DNA from: Pseudonocardia sp. SCN 73-27
Lineage (GTDB): Bacteria; Actinomycetota; Actinomycetes; Mycobacteriales; Pseudonocardiaceae
NCBI GenBank assembly: GCA_001725415.1
Contig: MEGH01000050.1
Span: forward strand, 1-55,817
Length of the DNA stretch: 55,817 nucleotides
Direction of reading: 5' to 3'
Every line of letters begins with the position of its first letter. Within the stretch, counting starts at the first letter, position 1. Under the pieces are notes generated by a model. The model was not told the DNA's origin and did not search any database. It saw only the letters and a program-made list of their open reading frames with translations. The translations under genes and the position numbers were made by a program. Of the stretch, positions 28,501 to 40,435 are shown piece by piece.

Positions 28501-31037
28501 CCGAGCAGCGCATCGACGTCGTCAACGTGACACCCACCTACGCGCGGACGCTGCTCGACAGCGGTCTGCTCGACGGCCCGCACCGACCGCCGCTGGTCCT
28601 GCTCGGCGGCGAGGCGGTCACCGAGTCGGTGTGGACGCAGCTGGCCGACGCGAAGGGTGTGGTCGGCTACAACCTTTACGGCCCCACCGAGTACACGATC
28701 AACACCCTCGGCGGCGGCACCGAGGACAGCGCCACACCGACGGTCGGCACACCGATCACCAATACCCGTGCCTACATCCTCGACCGCGCGCTCCGCCCTG
28801 TCCCCCCCGGTTCGCCCGGTGAGCTCTACATCGCCGGCGCCGGGTTGGCGCGCGGCTACCACGACCGCCCGGGACCGACGGCGGAGCGGTTCGTCGCCGA
28901 CCCGTACGGCGCCGCCACGGGCGGGCGCATGTACCGCACCGGCGACCTCGTCGTCGCGCGGCCCGACGGGAACATCGACTTCCTGGGCCGCACCGACGAC
29001 CAGGTCAAGATCCGGGGCTATCGGGTGGAACCGGGCGAGATCGTCGCCACCCTGGAACGCCACCCCGGGGTGGCCCAGGCCGCGGTGACCGTGCACCGGC
29101 GCGGGGAGGCCCGGATCGCCCACCTGGCCGGCTACCTGGTCGCGGCCGAGCCCGTCGACCCGGCAGCGCTGGTCGCCGCGGTGCGCACCCACCTCGCCGA
29201 GCAGCTACCCCCGCACATGGTCCCCACCACCCTCGATGTGCTGGACGAGCTGCCGCTGACCGTCAACGGCAAGCTCGACACCGGGGCGTTGCCGGCTCCG
29301 GAGCTCACCGGTACGCGAGAGCTCCGCGCTCCGCGCTCCGAGGCCGAGCGGAGCCTCTGCGACCTGATCGGGCGGCTGCTCGGGGTGCCGGAGGTCGGCA
29401 TCGACGACGACTTCTTCTCACTCGGAGGCGACAGCATCAGCTCGATCGCGCTCGTCTCGCAGGCCCGCCGGCTCGGGTTGGCGTTGCGGCCGCGGGACGT
29501 GCGCACGGCCCGCACGGTCCAGGCCCTGGCCGCGCTCGGTTCCGGCCCGGCGACGGCGGCTCGCGCGGACGAGGAGGGGACGGGGCGGGTGCCCGCCACG
29601 CCGATCATGGGGTGGCTCGCCGGGTCGACCGCGGCGGCAGGCGGCTCGATCAGCGCCTTCCACCAGGCGGTGGCCCTGCAGACGCCGGCCGGGGTGGACG
29701 CATCGGAGCTCCTGCCCGTCCTGCAGGCCCTGCTCGACCACCACGACCTGCTGCGGGCCCGGCTGCACCGCGGGACGGCGCGCTGGGAGCTGGAGGTCCC
29801 CGAGCCGGGCACCGTCCGGGCCGACGACCTGCTGTCGGTGGTCGAGATGCGGTCCGGCACCGACGTCGGGATCGTCGTCGAGGAGCAGCGGCTGCGGGCC
29901 GCGGCCCGCCTCGACCCCGACCGCGGGGTCATGTCGCAGGCGGTGCTGCTCGACACCGGCCCGGCCGATCCGGGGATCCTGCTGCTGGTCGCCCACCACC
30001 TGGTCGTCGACGGGGTGTCGTGGCGCATCCTCACCGAGGACCTCGCCGAGGCGTGGGCGCGGCACCGCGCGGGCGAGCCGATCGCCCTGCCGGACGTCGG
30101 GACGCCGTTCCGCGCCTGGGCCCGTGGGCTGGACCACGCCGGGCGCACCGGGGCCCGTGCCGGAGAGCTGGCGCACTGGCGGACCACCACGCAGGCGGCG
30201 GTCGGCCGGTTCGCCCGCGCTCCTCTCGACCCTGGTCGCGACACCGCCACGACCGTCCAGGAGCTTTCCCTGGTGCTGCCGACCGACTGGACGACGCCGC
30301 TGCTGTCGTCCGTCCCGGCCGTCCTGCGCGCCACGGTCAACGACGTCCTGCTCGCCGCGCTGGCGGTCGCCGCCGACGAGTGGCGGCGCCGCACCGGCCG
30401 TGATCCGGGCGACGGGACGTTGGTGGCGTTGGAGGGGCACGGCCGGGAGGAGCAGGTCGGGGACGTCGACCTGACGCGGACCGTCGGCTGGTTCACCACC
30501 GCCTTCCCGGTGCACCTGCCGGTCGAGCCCACCGCCTGGTCCGCCGTCCTGGCCGCCGATCCCCACGAGGTGCGCCGGATCGTCGGCGGCGTCGGCGAGC
30601 AGCTCTGCGCCGTCGCCGACGGAGGGTTGGGCTACGGCGTGCTGCGCCACCTCGACCCCCATGCCGGTCCCGAGCTCGCCGCCGCGGCCGAACCCGAGCT
30701 GCAGTTCAACTACCTCGGGCGCTACGCGGAGGGTGCGGGGGAGGGGAGTGACTGGAAGACCCCGCCGGGGTTGGACCCGCTGACGGGCGGGCGGGACGAT
30801 GCCATGCCGGCCGGCCATCCGCTGGTGCTCGACGTGCTCGCGGTCGACGTCGACGGGCGGCCCGAACTGCACGCCTCCTGGGAATGGCCTGCGGCGGCCT
30901 TCGCCGCCGGCGAGGTGCCGAGCCTGGCCGAGCTGTGGTTCGAGGCGTTGCGCGGCATCGTCAGTGCGGTCACCGGGCAGGACGGCCCCGGGCATGGTCC
31001 AGGGCAGGGCGGCCGCACGGAGGGTGGCCTCACATGA
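16578..31037 (+). CDS. Four-module siderophore NRPS, A-PCP-C-A-PCP-C-A-PCP-E-C-A-PCP-E, no thioesterase
   Basis: 4819 aa. Domain order with approximate residues: A1 25-515, PCP1 (Ser563), C1 630-1060, A2 1085-1600, PCP2 (Ser1649), C2 1720-2150, A3 2165-2680, PCP3 (Ser2731), E1 2780-3230, C3 3270-3700, A4 3720-4235, PCP4 (Ser4286), E2 4335-4800. All carriers read GGDSI. Ten-residue pocket codes read by eye are A2 DMDNLGLVNK, A3 and A4 DMENLGLINK, the code known for N5-hydroxyornithine in coelichelin synthetase; A1 is about DVWIVGAVNK, which I cannot assign. E1 and E2 keep HHxxxDG (His2914/2915; 4473/4474), as does C3 (3410/3411). C1 and C2 read HLTAWDG (773-779) and HLLAWDG (1859-1865), lacking the second, catalytic His. 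There is no N-terminal C domain and no TE. Predicted product: X-hOrn-(D)hOrn-(D)hOrn. GTG 16578 overlaps the lipoprotein stop. Confidence 0.95.
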   Translation: MTALSIDELTPWARSPLREVDELPWSRLFEKRAAERPTATAVVCEDESLSYHELNERANRMARLLRARGVGAEDVVGLALPRSPELVVAVLAVLKAGAVFLPVDLDHPAERVAYLLDDSGAELILTTTDLAGELPPAAAAVRVDAAATVAELSGRSGADLDDAEVGGPIHLDRAAYLIYTSGSTGRPKGALLTHEGIGSLVATAVDRLGVDARSRVAQFASIGFDVAVWDLTMSLCVGGTVVLVPAHRRVAGPELTDYLCGHGITHMILPPSLVAALPPESRLPDGAVLVVGTETVPPEVLRRWTGPLQVVTAYGLTEATVNSTLWTAEPGWSGPAPIGRPDPNTHAFVLDEQLRPVGVGEVGELYVAGRGLARGYRGRAGLTASRFVADPFAVDGSRMYRTGDRVRWRTDGTLDFLGRADQQVKLRGHRIEPGEIEAALLAQPGVTQAAVVVREDQPGRRMLVGYVVLDAPADSPADVRARLADSLPAHMVPTALVPIAGGLPMTPNGKLDRDALPAPQIEAAGGRPPRDDAERRWCRLLAGALDLPEVGPEDDFFVLGGDSITAVRVIRGAHEDGLRVRVRELMELRTAEALAARFPAAEPEHRAAQASDGSGPLLDPQVAARAAARYGVGTDAVFPAAPLQSGLYFQSVYEGSGDVDPYTAQHDFEFDAPLDVALLGRACATLLERHPFLRAGLTAEGVPQPVQVVLPTATVPIEEVALTDLPLDHALERLAAVAADHRGRRFDLATPPLFRIAVAHLPGGRSRLVLTQHLTAWDGWSHHIVLRELFALLGHDGTDPGLPAAPSHLDHPHWLAVRDHMADAAAWRHALAGLDGGTLVAGARQAAPADAPALPSTAELELPAEADGAVRAGARALGVTVNTVLNAAWAITLGGLTGRTDVVFGTTVAGRPPELAGSDRSVGQFLNTVPARVRLDLAEPVGALLQRIQRDRAALLDHEHAGLAEIQRAAGQQRLFDTLFVLQNFPKLDPAVLDAVGARYVDYADATHYPLALIVAPQPRMRFTLQFRPDVLDRATATALLDRLATTTRRLLAAPAEPVGRVDVVTDGEPAALRAAWSATERDLPDRTVAEHLATLAAATPHETALVCGDDRLTFAELDARVDRLARLLVTRGAGPERIVALALPRSADMVATLFAVLRTGAAYVPMDLELPPARMASMVGDARPICLVTLADGPDLDVSTIRLDSPEIVAELAALPPGPPPSTDLAGFAAGSPGRLDHPAYLIYTSGSTGTPKGVLTPHRGLTNMLAEYRAEIVPRALAGTGGRRLRVAHTTSFSFDMSWDELFWLLDGHELHLCDEQLRRDAHRLVEHCRAQRLDVLNVTPTYARALLDAGLLDAGLLDGEHVPSLVLLGGEAATDSVWTALREAPRTDGYNLYGPTEFSVNALGGGVTDSPTPTVGRPVHNTRVHILDSALRPVLDGSPGELYLAGAGLARGYHDRAGLTAENFVADPYAAEPGRRMYRTGDLARRRPDGTIDFLGRTDDQVKIRGYRIEPGEIVAALEAHPLVAQAAVVVDSTSSRGGPAVARLAAYLVPADPRTGAPAAAIRGHLALHLPAHMVPASIVSLDELPLTANGKLDVKALPAPVYTGGGNRPPRTGPERTLCALFAELLDAADVGADDDFFALGGDSISSVTLVGRARERGLVLTPRQVFTSRTPEALALVATIEDTPEQARPPVGPLELVPLDLAALGSLRERFADLTDVWPLSPLQSGLYFQAVFDDSGALDVYTGQTTFELDHRVDTARLRGATQLLQLRHPTLRCAFVDNGDGTVHQVVRASADDPVTEHDLAGLGPAEAAARTEDIAHADRTRRFDLTAPPLFRMSLLRLPGGTDRLVVTYHLLAWDGWSHSTLFDQLFTLYAGGSAQALPPAAGYPEYLRWLAERDGDAARAAWAGALAGIEEPTLVGPALCVGTTVPAAIPARTTITVPAAGSEAVRAGARRCGVTLNTVLNAAWALVLGGLTGRDEVVFGTTVAGRPPELPGAAHVVGQFLNTVPTRVRTDPAEAVGAFLRRLQDERLALGEHEFLGLGDIQRAAGQPVLFDTLFVLQNFADIPQRALDAAGVVGRRHVDATHYPLVMIATPGDELGLTLEHHVAVGDAEASALLRRTADVAATLVADPDRPLGRLDLLGHDERARLEREWSATARPLNAESVAETLAATAAAHAGDTALVCGAERLSFTDFDERVDRLARLLLARGAGPERVVALALPRGTDMVAALFATLRTGAAYLPLDLEYPPQRLAVMVADADPVCVLTTADAAALLPAGVPAAALDDPAVAAELAAFPSAPLGDEERPGFAVADPSRLTHPAYLIYTSGSTGVPKGVLTPYQGLTNMLANHRAEIFDPVVSAAGGRRLRIAHTVSFSFDMSWEELLWLVEGHEVHVCDEELRRDAHKLVAYCRDQRIDVVNVTPTFAHALLEEGLLDGPHRPSLVLLGGEAVTDTVWTALREADGVTGYNLYGPTEYTINTLGGGTADSVTPTVGRPIHNTRGYVLDASLRPVPVGCPGELYIAGTGLARGYHRRAALTAERFVADPFAAGPGRRMYRTGDLVRRRPDGNVDFLGRTDDQIKIRGFRVEPGEIAAALESLGQVAHAAVVARTHRPSGRTRLVGYVVPTVAGTPADELVATVRGLLAERLPAHMVPAALVPVPELPLTVNGKLDTTALPEPTFASSRRRRAPRTDPERLLCGLFEELLGVSDVGVDDDFFELGGDSIVSIGLVGQARRLGMAISPRLVFERRTPEALALAAATAPAARRAPESGVGRVPPIPILAGLRDEAVGINGFFQSLCVQTPVGADATTQITLLQALLDRHDLLRARLDRADDWALQVPEPGSVAAADLLRTVPAPDDPAALAALLDACEDDAVGRLDPDRGVMVQAVFVDAGPARRGRLLLVAHHIVVDGVSWRIVGEDLAALWRQHQDGRPLAPEPVPTSFRGWAEALHREAGRDERLAELPRWRDELAPRDLCPIGDRPLDPARDTVGTTRSSTVTVPPAVTRRLLGAVPAAFGGTVNDVLLTALAVALRGDRGEGAVLVDLEGHGREGAAVDETVDLSRTVGWFTTIAPVRLDPGPVEWVEFLDGGAPMAAAAKRIRTGIEARRDRGIGYAALRHLHPDRAQAWAGTATPAVLFNYLGRFGTGDDPEGQDWGLAPERPALGERADPDTAAGYPLEINAAVTDGATGPSLSATFSWPDGVLAEGQVATIALRWSAALEALAEHAPPPGGWGPSPADFPLVDLTQPDVDALAATVAGGLADVWPLTPLQQGMYFHSRYHLHSDADPDGYIVQYVLELAGPLTQEQLRDGLAALTARHPALRASFHETLDGGLVQAVARTVEVPLRVLHPADDATTARVAREERRHAFALRQAPLLRVALLTGDRPEQPDAAHRVVVTLHHLVADGWSLPVLFDDLIDLIEAREDGRDPAPVPSYREYLGWLSRQDTGRTRAAWRAALEGLTEPTLIGTALPADAAPTAPAALTGTVPAELTSTLAAAARHRGLTLNTLVSGAWAIALGTLTGRDDVVFGAVVSGRDADVPGIDSQVGLFINTVPVRVRWSPTERITDVLLAHQREQADLLGHQYLGLAEVHSLAGMEQLFDVLFVFENFPPGADGRAAGGLRITGTGESVEARTHFAASLQVFPGTELALRLQYDERRVPVERAQRLHEAFLSVLHELAADSDPPMGRLQLVTPAERAALEQGWAATSHPVRPSTVAELLAQRAAAQPDTVALVCEDEQLTFAELDARVNRVARLLLARGAGPERIVALAMARSLDTVVALFAVLRTGAAYLPLDLDHPVDRWAVMLSDARPVCVLTDGSGAGRLPTEVGAAVLGLHDPETAAELARLSAVTLTPAELGPFAPGTPGRLEHPAYLIYTSGSTGVPKGVLTPYRGLTNMLVNHQAKIFGPALARTGGRRLRIAHTVSFSFDMSWEELLWLVEGHEVHVCDEELRRDAQQLVAYCAEQRIDVVNVTPTYARTLLDSGLLDGPHRPPLVLLGGEAVTESVWTQLADAKGVVGYNLYGPTEYTINTLGGGTEDSATPTVGTPITNTRAYILDRALRPVPPGSPGELYIAGAGLARGYHDRPGPTAERFVADPYGAATGGRMYRTGDLVVARPDGNIDFLGRTDDQVKIRGYRVEPGEIVATLERHPGVAQAAVTVHRRGEARIAHLAGYLVAAEPVDPAALVAAVRTHLAEQLPPHMVPTTLDVLDELPLTVNGKLDTGALPAPELTGTRELRAPRSEAERSLCDLIGRLLGVPEVGIDDDFFSLGGDSISSIALVSQARRLGLALRPRDVRTARTVQALAALGSGPATAARADEEGTGRVPATPIMGWLAGSTAAAGGSISAFHQAVALQTPAGVDASELLPVLQALLDHHDLLRARLHRGTARWELEVPEPGTVRADDLLSVVEMRSGTDVGIVVEEQRLRAAARLDPDRGVMSQAVLLDTGPADPGILLLVAHHLVVDGVSWRILTEDLAEAWARHRAGEPIALPDVGTPFRAWARGLDHAGRTGARAGELAHWRTTTQAAVGRFARAPLDPGRDTATTVQELSLVLPTDWTTPLLSSVPAVLRATVNDVLLAALAVAADEWRRRTGRDPGDGTLVALEGHGREEQVGDVDLTRTVGWFTTAFPVHLPVEPTAWSAVLAADPHEVRRIVGGVGEQLCAVADGGLGYGVLRHLDPHAGPELAAAAEPELQFNYLGRYAEGAGEGSDWKTPPGLDPLTGGRDDAMPAGHPLVLDVLAVDVDGRPELHASWEWPAAAFAAGEVPSLAELWFEALRGIVSAVTGQDGPGHGPGQGGRTEGGLT

Positions 31038-32722
31038 CCGTGTCCACCGGCCGCTCGGTCCTGACGGGGTCGATCGGCGCCTTCCGTGGCCGGGTCGGGC
31101 TGGCAACGCTGTGCTTCGGCGGCCACCAGATCGGCGAGGTGCTGGTCCCGGTGCTGGTCGGGGCGGTGATCGACACCGCCCTACGGACCGCTGACACGTC
31201 GGCCCTGCTCGGTTGGCTGGCCGTACTCGGCCTGGACTTCGCCTTGCTGTCCGTCTGCTACCGGCTCGGCGCCCGGCAGGCCTGGATCGCGGACGTGTGC
31301 GCCGACCAGCGTCTGCGGCTCCTCATCGCCCGCCGCCTGCTCGCCCCGGCCGGCGGCGCCGAGAAGGGTCGCCTGCCCGGCGAGCTCGTCTCGATCGCCA
31401 CCTCCGACACCAAGCGCGTCGGGCTGGTCAACTTCGGGCTGCCGCTGGGCCTGGCGGCCCTCGCCGCGCTGCTGGTCGCCGCGGTGGCGCTGCTGCGCAT
31501 CTCGGTACCGCTCGGGCTGCTGATCCTGTTGGGCACCCCACCGGTGCTCTACCTGATCCACCTGTTCGGCCGCCCCATCGAGCGGCGCAGCGAGGCCGAG
31601 CAGGAACAGGCCGCGCAGGCCGCGGGCACCGCCACCGACCTGGTCGCGGGCATCCGGGTGCTCAAAGGTCTGCGCGCGGAACCCGCCGCGGTCCGCCGCT
31701 ACGCCCGGACCAGCGCCGACTCGCTGGCGGCGACCCTGCGGGCCACGCGCAGCCAGGCCTGGTTCTCCGGGACGGTGCTCATCGTCAATGGCACGTTCCT
31801 CGCCGTGATCGCCCTGGTCGGTGGCCGGCTGGCGGCCGCCGACCAGATCAGCACCGGGCAGCTGGTCGCCGCCGTCGGCCTGGCCCAGTTCCTCGTCGAC
31901 CCGTTGCAGGAGCTGGGCTGGGTCAACGAGCGGTTCGCGCAGGCGAGGGCGTCGGCGCGGCGGATCGCCGAGCTGCTCGGTGCACCGGCGGCGGTACGCG
32001 CCGGAACCGGCCGGCCGCCCGCCCGGGTCGACGGTGCCCTGCACGTCCGCGACCTGCGCCACGGCTCGCTGGCCGGACTCGACCTCGACGTCCGGGCGGG
32101 CGAGCTCGTCGGGATCGTCGCGGCCGATCCCGCGGACGCGGCGGCCCTGCTGAGCTGTCTGGCCCGGGAGGCGGACCCCGAGCACGGGTCGCTGCAGCTC
32201 GACGGGGTACCGCTGGCCGACTACGCACCCGAGTCCGCCCGCGCGGCCGTGCTGGTCGCGGCCCACGACGCGGAGCTGTTCGCGGACACGGTGCGCGCCA
32301 ATGTCGGCGCCGCCGCCCCCGGCGATCGCGACCTCACCCCGGCGCTGGCCGCCGCACGGGCGGACCAGGTGGTCGACGCGCTCGCGGACGGGTTCGACAC
32401 CGTCGTCGCCGAGCACGGCCGGACGCTCTCCGGCGGGCAGCGCCAGCGGGTGGCACTCGCCCGGGCGCTCGCCGCGGACCCACCCGTCCTGGTGCTGCAC
32501 GACCCGACCACCGCCGTGGACTCGGTCACCGAGGCCGAGATCGCCGCCGGACTGCGCACCCTGCGCCACGGCCGGACCACCGTGGTGGTGACCAGCAGTC
32601 CCGCTCTGCTTGCCGTTGCCGACCGGGTGGTGCTCGTCGACGGGGGCCGCGTCACCGCGCTCGGCCGCCACGGCCGGCTCCTGGCCGACCGGGCCCGCTA
32701 TCGAGAGGTGGTGCTGGGTTGA
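31034..32722 (+). CDS. ABC exporter half-transporter with degenerate ATPase (subunit 1)
   Basis: 562 aa, type IV (ABCB-like) exporter half: about six TM segments in residues 1-320, then a nucleotide-binding domain. The signature [15 protein letters not shown] is intact. Where the Walker A loop should be, the sequence is [18 protein letters not shown] with no GKS/T; Walker B reads [11 protein letters not shown] instead of a D-E pair; the H-loop position reads [10 protein letters not shown] with no His. It therefore cannot bind and hydrolyse ATP in its own site but can give its signature to the partner. ATG 31034 overlaps the NRPS stop (ATGA) and its stop overlaps the partner's TTG, so the three are tightly coupled. 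It is likely a siderophore exporter with the next gene. Confidence 0.9.
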   Translation: MTVSTGRSVLTGSIGAFRGRVGLATLCFGGHQIGEVLVPVLVGAVIDTALRTADTSALLGWLAVLGLDFALLSVCYRLGARQAWIADVCADQRLRLLIARRLLAPAGGAEKGRLPGELVSIATSDTKRVGLVNFGLPLGLAALAALLVAAVALLRISVPLGLLILLGTPPVLYLIHLFGRPIERRSEAEQEQAAQAAGTATDLVAGIRVLKGLRAEPAAVRRYARTSADSLAATLRATRSQAWFSGTVLIVNGTFLAVIALVGGRLAAADQISTGQLVAAVGLAQFLVDPLQELGWVNERFAQARASARRIAELLGAPAAVRAGTGRPPARVDGALHVRDLRHGSLAGLDLDVRAGELVGIVAADPADAAALLSCLAREADPEHGSLQLDGVPLADYAPESARAAVLVAAHDAELFADTVRANVGAAAPGDRDLTPALAAARADQVVDALADGFDTVVAEHGRTLSGGQRQRVALARALAADPPVLVLHDPTTAVDSVTEAEIAAGLRTLRHGRTTVVVTSSPALLAVADRVVLVDGGRVTALGRHGRLLADRARYREVVLG

Positions 32723-34458
32723 TCGACCGCGAACTGCTGCCGGTCGCCACCCCGACCCGCACACGCCGGATGCTGGGCGAGCTGCTGCGCCCGCACCGGG
32801 CCCGCGTCGTCCTGGCGGTGACGGCCCTCGCGGGCGGCGCCGCCGCAGGCCTGCTCGTCGCGCCGTTGCTCGGTCGCATCATCGACCTGGTCGTGGACGG
32901 TGGTGGGCCCGAGGCGGTGACCTTGCCCGCCGTCGGGCTGGTCGGCGTCGCCGTCGTACAGGGGCTGCTCGCCACGCTCGGGGTGGCCCAGACCGCGCAG
33001 GTCGGCGAGGTCGTGCTGGCGCGGCTGCGAGAACGGCTCGTCGAACGCGCGCTCGGGTTACCACTGGACCGGATCGAGGCGGCCGGCGCGGGCGACCTCG
33101 GCTCCCGGGTGACCGAGGACGTCGCCCAGGTCGGCGAGGCGGTCCGGGAGGGGGTGCCGGCGTTGGCCCGCTACGGGCTGATCATCGTGCTGACCTTCGT
33201 CGGACTCGCCGTCCTGGACTGGCGGTTCCTGCTGGCGGCACTGGCCGCGGTACCGATACAGGCGCTCACCGCCCGGTGGTACCTGCGTCTCGCCACCCCC
33301 CTCTACGCCGAGCAGCGAGTCGCGGGGGGCGCCCAGCAGCAGCAGCTGCTGGACAGCACGGTCGGCCTGCCGACGGTACGGGCGTTCCGCCTCGCCGGGC
33401 GTCACACGGAGCTGGTCCGACAGCGCTCGCAGCGGGTCGTCGACCTCGCGCTGCAGGTGGTCCGCCTGCAGAACGGGTTCTTCGGGCGGCTGAACCTCGC
33501 CGAGTTCGTCGGCCTCGCCCTCGTGTTGGTCGTCGGGTTCCTGCTGGTCCGCTCGGGGACGGTGTCGATCGGGACGGCCAGCGCCGCCGCGCTCTACTTC
33601 ATCGGCCTGTTCGGGCCCCTCAACGAGGTGCTGTTCCTGCTGCAGACCGTGCAGGCGGCGGCCGCCGGTCTGGCGCGCATCGTCGGGACCGCCGACCTGC
33701 CGGAGCCGGATCATCCGGTGCCGGTGCGGGGTGCGGCACCGGCCCGGGTCCACGTCGAGGCGGTGGCGTTCGGCTACCGCGACGGGCCCGACGTGCTCAC
33801 CGGTGTCGACGTGGACATCGCCGCCGGCGCCCGGCTGGCCGTCGTCGGCGCCAGCGGCGCAGGCAAGACGACGCTGGCCAAGCTGGTCGCAGGGGTGCAC
33901 CGTCCCGACCGTGGAACCGTCCGGCTGGCACCGGAACCGCCCGGCAGCTCGCTGCGGGAGGCCGTCGCACTCGTCGCCCAGGAGGTGCACGTGTTCGCCG
34001 GCCCGCTCGCCGACGACCTACGCCTGGCCGACCCGGACGCCGGCGACGCGCAGTTGCGCGCGGCTCTGGACCGGGTCGGTGCGCTCGACTGGGTCGACGC
34101 GCTCCCCGACGGCGTACGGACCGTGGTGGGCGCCGGCGGCACGGCGTTGACCGTCGTGCAGGCCCAGCAGCTGGCACTCGCCCGGCTCGTCCTGGCCGAT
34201 CCACCGGTCGCGATCCTCGACGAGGCCACCGCCGAGGCAGGCAGCGCGGGCGCACGCGTCCTGGAGTCCGCCGCGCAGCGGGCGCTGGGCGGCAGGACCG
34301 CGCTCGTGGTGGCCCATCGGCTCAACCAGGCGGCCGACGCCGACGCCGTGCTCCTTCTCGACGGCGGAAAGGTGGTCGAGGTCGGCAGCCATGCCGAGCT
34401 GCTGGCCGCGGACGGGCCCTATGCCGCACTGTGGGCGGCCTGGTCGGGTGACCGATGA
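32719..34458 (+). CDS. ABC exporter half-transporter with intact Walker motifs (subunit 2)
   Basis: 579 aa, TM region about residues 25-310 followed by a nucleotide-binding domain. Walker A is intact (LAVVGASGAGKTTLAKLVAG), Walker B is intact (PVAILDEATAEAG) and the H-loop is present (ALVVAHRLNQAADAD). The signature position reads LTVVQAQQLALARL instead of LSGGQ, and the D-loop is altered (EAGS for ALD). These defects mirror those of subunit 1, so the heterodimer would have one complete composite site. The start is taken at TTG 32719, overlapping the previous stop as TTGA; an internal ATG near 32770 would remove the start of the first TM region. It is the last gene of the siderophore operon. 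Confidence 0.9.
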   Translation: MIDRELLPVATPTRTRRMLGELLRPHRARVVLAVTALAGGAAAGLLVAPLLGRIIDLVVDGGGPEAVTLPAVGLVGVAVVQGLLATLGVAQTAQVGEVVLARLRERLVERALGLPLDRIEAAGAGDLGSRVTEDVAQVGEAVREGVPALARYGLIIVLTFVGLAVLDWRFLLAALAAVPIQALTARWYLRLATPLYAEQRVAGGAQQQQLLDSTVGLPTVRAFRLAGRHTELVRQRSQRVVDLALQVVRLQNGFFGRLNLAEFVGLALVLVVGFLLVRSGTVSIGTASAAALYFIGLFGPLNEVLFLLQTVQAAAAGLARIVGTADLPEPDHPVPVRGAAPARVHVEAVAFGYRDGPDVLTGVDVDIAAGARLAVVGASGAGKTTLAKLVAGVHRPDRGTVRLAPEPPGSSLREAVALVAQEVHVFAGPLADDLRLADPDAGDAQLRAALDRVGALDWVDALPDGVRTVVGAGGTALTVVQAQQLALARLVLADPPVAILDEATAEAGSAGARVLESAAQRALGGRTALVVAHRLNQAADADAVLLLDGGKVVEVGSHAELLAADGPYAALWAAWSGDR

Positions 34459-34539
34459 CCCCGTGCGCCGGTGGTCGTCGACCGCGGCCGACGCCGCGAT
34501 GTTCACACCCGAACGGTTCGTCAGATGGTCCTCGCCAGG

Positions 34540-34554
34540 TACAGTGACCATGTG
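34540..34554 (+). promoter_or_regulatory. Leaderless promoter -10 box of arsR
   Basis: TACAGT (34540-34545) fits the actinobacterial TANNNT -10 element and lies 6 nt before GTG 34552, the spacing expected if transcription begins on the start codon. No Shine-Dalgarno sequence is present, which supports the leaderless reading. Confidence 0.5.
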
Positions 34555-34869
34555 CACGACGGCATAGCAGGCTTCGAGATGCCCGATCCGGACGACGTCC
34601 GGCGGGCCGCCGATTCGTTGCGCCTGCTGGCCGACGCCACCCGGATCAAGATCCTCTACGCGCTGCTCCAGGGCGAGACCAACGTCGCCTGCCTCGCCGA
34701 GCTGGTCGGGTCCCAGCCCGCGGCCGTGAGCCAGCACCTCGCCAAGCTGCGCCTCGCCGGCCTCGTCGAGGGCCGCCGTGAGGGCACCTTCGTGTACTAC
34801 ACCGCGCCCGACGAGCGCGTCCGCCGGCTGCTCACCGAGGCGCTCGGCCAGCCCGTCGGTACGACCTGA
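34552..34869 (+). CDS. ArsR/SmtB-family winged-helix regulator
   Basis: 105 aa. Core sequence: AADSLRLLADATRIKILYAL, then LVGSQPAAVSQHLAKLRLAG (recognition helix), LVEGRREGTFVYYTAPDERV (wing). Metal-sensing relatives carry D/H residues in the last helix, but here it reads DERVRRLLTEALGQPVGTT without histidine, so classical alpha5 metal sensing is doubtful. A cysteine is present in the second helix (NVACLAELVG). GTG 34552 is preferred because of the TANNNT box; ATG 34525 is the alternative and would add nine residues. It follows the exporter by 93 bp and precedes ppc; its target is unknown. Confidence 0.8.
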   Translation: MHDGIAGFEMPDPDDVRRAADSLRLLADATRIKILYALLQGETNVACLAELVGSQPAAVSQHLAKLRLAGLVEGRREGTFVYYTAPDERVRRLLTEALGQPVGTT

Positions 34870-34989
34870 CCGGGTTCACCCCCGGAACCCTCCTCCTCGC
34901 GGTCGCGCACACCCCGTCCGCGGGTGCAGGATGTGCGCTTCACGTCGTTCCCGCCGTCGCGAACGAACCACCACGCGAGCGAGGACACG

Positions 34990-37779
<2,790 letters not shown>

Positions 37780-37783
37780 CCCC

Positions 37784-37823
37784 GTGAGTGGCGTTATTGG
37801 CTATAGCCAATAACGCCACTCAC
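37784..37823. repeat. 40-bp perfect palindrome, class B, after ppc
   Basis: Arms GTGAGTGGCGTTATTGGCTA and its exact complement, with no loop. It begins 4 bp after the ppc stop and could serve as a transcript end. It is identical in its 40 bp to the copy at 42158. Confidence 0.95.
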
Positions 37824-37978
37824 GAGGTCTCACAGCGGCGGCTCGACCTCGCCCAGGTACTGGCGCGTTCGTCGCCCTCGGTGTCGGCGTAGTCCTGGCC
37901 CGACCGGATCAGGCACAGTCCGCCGGCGGGGCGCCCCCGGCGGTGCGGTCGTCGGCGGGTTCGGCCAGGATCCGGCGC

Positions 37979-38737
37979 ATGACCGCCATCGACCTCAACT
38001 CCGACGTCGGCGAGTCCTTCGGGCGCTGGCAGCTCGGTGACGACAAGGCGATTCTCGGCCTCGTCGCCTCCGCGAACGTCGCGTGCGGATTCCATGCCGG
38101 AGACCCGTCGACCCTGCGGGCGACGATCGAGGTCGCCGTCCGCAACGACGTCGTCGTCGGCGCCCAGGTCGGCTACCGCGACCTGGCCGGATTCGGCCGC
38201 CGGTTCGTCGACGTCGCTCCCACCGAGCTCGCCGACGAGGTGGTCTACCAGCTCGGCGCCCTCGACGGCATGTGCCGCGTCGTCGGCACCCGCGTCCGTT
38301 ACGTGAAGCCGCACGGCGCCCTCTACAACGCCGCCGTGCACCATGCCGAGCAGGCGAACGCGATCGTTGCCGCCGTCCGCGACTACGACCCCGGCCTGCC
38401 GATCCTCGGTCTTCCCGGCTCCGCACTCCTCCGCGCGGCCGAGGCCGCGGGCCTGCGTGCAGTCCCGGAGGTGTTCGCCGACCGTGGCTACGCCCCCGAC
38501 GCCACCCTCGTCCCGCGCTCCGAGCCGGGCGCGGTGCTGAACGACCCCGACGAGGTCGCGCAGCGGGTGCTGCGGATCATCTCCGAAGGGTTGGTGCGCA
38601 GCGTGTCCGGTGACGACGTCGCCGTCAGCGGAGACTCGGTCTGCGTCCACGGCGACTCGCCCGGTGCCGTCGAGATGGCGTCGGCCGTCCGCGCCGCCCT
38701 CGACGCGGCCGGCGTCACGGTGGCGGCGTTCGCATGA
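37979..38737 (+). CDS. pxpA: 5-oxoprolinase subunit A (LamB/YcsF family)
   Basis: 252 aa, ATP-dependent cleavage of 5-oxoproline to glutamate together with PxpB and PxpC. Family marks: [20 protein letters not shown] at the N-terminus, [55 protein letters not shown] and [18 protein letters not shown]. Length and motifs are complete. ATG 37979 begins the conserved N-terminus directly; longer starts add unrelated sequence. First gene of pxpABC. The 155 bp between the palindrome and this gene show no clear promoter but may hold a decayed reverse-strand small gene. Confidence 0.94.
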   Translation: MTAIDLNSDVGESFGRWQLGDDKAILGLVASANVACGFHAGDPSTLRATIEVAVRNDVVVGAQVGYRDLAGFGRRFVDVAPTELADEVVYQLGALDGMCRVVGTRVRYVKPHGALYNAAVHHAEQANAIVAAVRDYDPGLPILGLPGSALLRAAEAAGLRAVPEVFADRGYAPDATLVPRSEPGAVLNDPDEVAQRVLRIISEGLVRSVSGDDVAVSGDSVCVHGDSPGAVEMASAVRAALDAAGVTVAAFA

Positions 38738-38819
38738 TCCGTCCCGATTCCGCCGAGCTCGACCTCAGGCTGGTTGTCGACCCGCCGGAACGAGCCTCCT
38801 GTCGAACCCGGCGTGTGCG

Positions 38820-39434
38820 GTGAAGGCGCTCAGCTGCGGGGATGCGGCCGTTCTGTTCGAAGTCGGCACCCTCGACGAGGCGGTCGCGCTCGCCGCCGCT
38901 GTCCGCGCCGCCGAGCTGTCCGTGGTGGTCGACGTCGTCCCTGCCGCCCGGACCGTCCTCGTCGTCACCGCCCCGGGTGCCGACCTCGGGGCATTGCGCC
39001 GCACCGTCTCCGGCCTCCCGGTGTCCGATGCCGCCGTGACGCGGGAGGCCGATCCCGTCGAGATCTCCGTGGTCTACGACGGCCCCGACCTCGACGAGAT
39101 CGCCTCCTTCACCGGCCTCACTGTCGACGAGGTGATCGCCGTCCACACCGGGTCGGGATGGCGGGTGGCGTTCGCCGGGTTCTCGCCGGGCTTCGCCTAT
39201 CTCGTCGACGGCGACCCGCGGCTGCAGGTGCCCCGCCGTGACGAGCCACGGACCCGCGTTCCGGCCGGGGCGGTGGGGCTCGCGGGCGAGTTCTCGGCGG
39301 TCTACCCGCGCGCGACCCCCGGCGGCTGGCAGCTGCTCGGACACACCGACGCGACGTTGTGGGACACCGACCGCGACCCGCCCGCGCTGCTCGCGCCCGG
39401 CGACCGGGTCAGGTTCGTGCAGGTCGAGCGATGA
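38820..39434 (+). CDS. pxpB: 5-oxoprolinase subunit B (KipI family)
   Basis: 204 aa. The family core is present: SCGDAAVLFEVGTLDEAVAL, TVLVVTAPGADL, the signature VAFAGFSPGFAYLVDGDP, then VPAGAVGLAGEFSAVYPRAT and GGWQLLGHTDATLWDTDRDP. GTG 38820 starts immediately before the conserved strand; there is no good SD, and 82 bp separate it from pxpA. It overlaps pxpC by ATGA. PxpB and PxpC form the carboxyltransferase-like partner of PxpA (family knowledge). Confidence 0.92.
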   Translation: MKALSCGDAAVLFEVGTLDEAVALAAAVRAAELSVVVDVVPAARTVLVVTAPGADLGALRRTVSGLPVSDAAVTREADPVEISVVYDGPDLDEIASFTGLTVDEVIAVHTGSGWRVAFAGFSPGFAYLVDGDPRLQVPRRDEPRTRVPAGAVGLAGEFSAVYPRATPGGWQLLGHTDATLWDTDRDPPALLAPGDRVRFVQVER

Positions 39435-40279
39435 GCCTGACCGTGCTGGCGACCGGCCCGCGCGCGCTCCTGCAGGACGCCGGCCGCGTCGGCCTCGCGT
39501 CGATCGGGGTGGGCCGCTCGGGTGCCGCCGACCGCGCGGCCTGGGCGCTCGGGAACCGGCTCGTCGCCAACCCTCCCGACGCGGCATCGGTCGAGGTGCT
39601 GCTCGGTGGGCTGCGGGTCCGGGCCGAGCGGAACCTGACCGTCGCGCTGACCGGCGCTCCCGCGCAGGCAGTCGTCGACGGGAAACCGATGGGGCACAAC
39701 GCCCTGATCCCGCTGCGAGCCGGCGCAGAGCTGGCGCTGGGTACCCCCGACCGCGGGCTGCGGACCTACCTCGCCGTCCGCGGTGGGATCGTCGTCGACC
39801 CGGTCCTCGGGTCCCGCAGTACCGACACACTCTCCGGCATCGGCCCGCCCCCGCTGGAGGACGGGGTGCTGCTGCCGGTCGGGCTGACGCCGGCGGACCA
39901 CCCACTCGTCGACGTCGCGCCCGTCCGGCTGCCGGAGGCCGGGCCGGTGGTGCTGCGGTTCGTACCCGGCCCCCGCGACGACCGCCTCACCGCCCCGGAC
40001 GTCCTCGTCACGACGACCTGGACGGCGTCGGACCGCAGCGACCGCATCGGCTTGCGACTCACCGGGAAGCCGCTGCACCGCACCGACGACGCCGAGCTGC
40101 CCAGTGAGGGCCTGGTCCGCGGGGCGATCCAGCTGCCGCCGGGCGGGGAGCCGGTGCTGTTCCTCGCCGACCATCCGCTGACGGGCGGCTATCCGGTGGT
40201 CGGCGTGGTGCGCGACGCCGACGTCGACCGCGCCGCCCAGGTCCGCCCCGGCCAGCCCGTCCGCTTCCGCCAGACCTGA
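39431..40279 (+). CDS. pxpC: 5-oxoprolinase subunit C (KipA family)
   Basis: 282 aa. Recognised by TGPRALLQDAGRVGLASIGV, RSGAADRAAWALGNRLVANP, TYLAVRGGIVVDPVLGSRST, the LRFVPGPR stretch, SDRIGLRLTGKPL, EGLVRGAIQLPPGGEPVLFL and the ending DHPLTGGYPVVGVV. It completes the pxpABC operon, overlapping pxpB by 4 nt. The gene ends at a hairpin-rich gap facing the convergent VOC gene. Confidence 0.93.
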   Translation: MSLTVLATGPRALLQDAGRVGLASIGVGRSGAADRAAWALGNRLVANPPDAASVEVLLGGLRVRAERNLTVALTGAPAQAVVDGKPMGHNALIPLRAGAELALGTPDRGLRTYLAVRGGIVVDPVLGSRSTDTLSGIGPPPLEDGVLLPVGLTPADHPLVDVAPVRLPEAGPVVLRFVPGPRDDRLTAPDVLVTTTWTASDRSDRIGLRLTGKPLHRTDDAELPSEGLVRGAIQLPPGGEPVLFLADHPLTGGYPVVGVVRDADVDRAAQVRPGQPVRFRQT

Positions 40280-40297
40280 CGCCCGCGCGCGGCCCGG

Positions 40298-40430
40298 CCG
40301 ATCCGCGCGCAACCGGACGGTCGTGCGCGCGCCCGTCGACAACAGTGGGGTTGCGCCCGAACCACGGCGCGCAACCTCATGGTTGCGCTGAGGCCTCCCC
40401 GGAGACAGCAATGAGGGTGCGCGCCGCGGT
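40298..40430. repeat. Second GCGCGCAACC hairpin cluster, between convergent genes
   Basis: The 156-bp gap between pxpC and the VOC gene contains GCGCGCAACC (40306), ACAACAGTGGGGTTGCGC, GCGCGCAACCTCATGGTTGC and AGCAATGAGGGTGCGCGC in alternating orientation. The units match those at 10950-11066 more loosely. As there, both flanking genes read into it. Confidence 0.75.
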
Positions 40431-40435
40431 TCCGG

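Noticed and set aside
16653-29192. Very long open frames (about 1000-1160 codons) on the minus strand opposite the NRPS
   Set aside because: They mirror the third-codon GC bias of the plus-strand NRPS, have low-complexity Arg/Gly/Val-rich translations and match no domain; the plus strand has complete A, C, PCP and E motifs throughout.
34552-34869. ArsR as the regulator of the P-type ATPase 22 kb away
   Set aside because: The ATPase inverted repeat ATCTGCGT is not found before the arsR gene and the protein lacks the usual C-terminal metal ligands.
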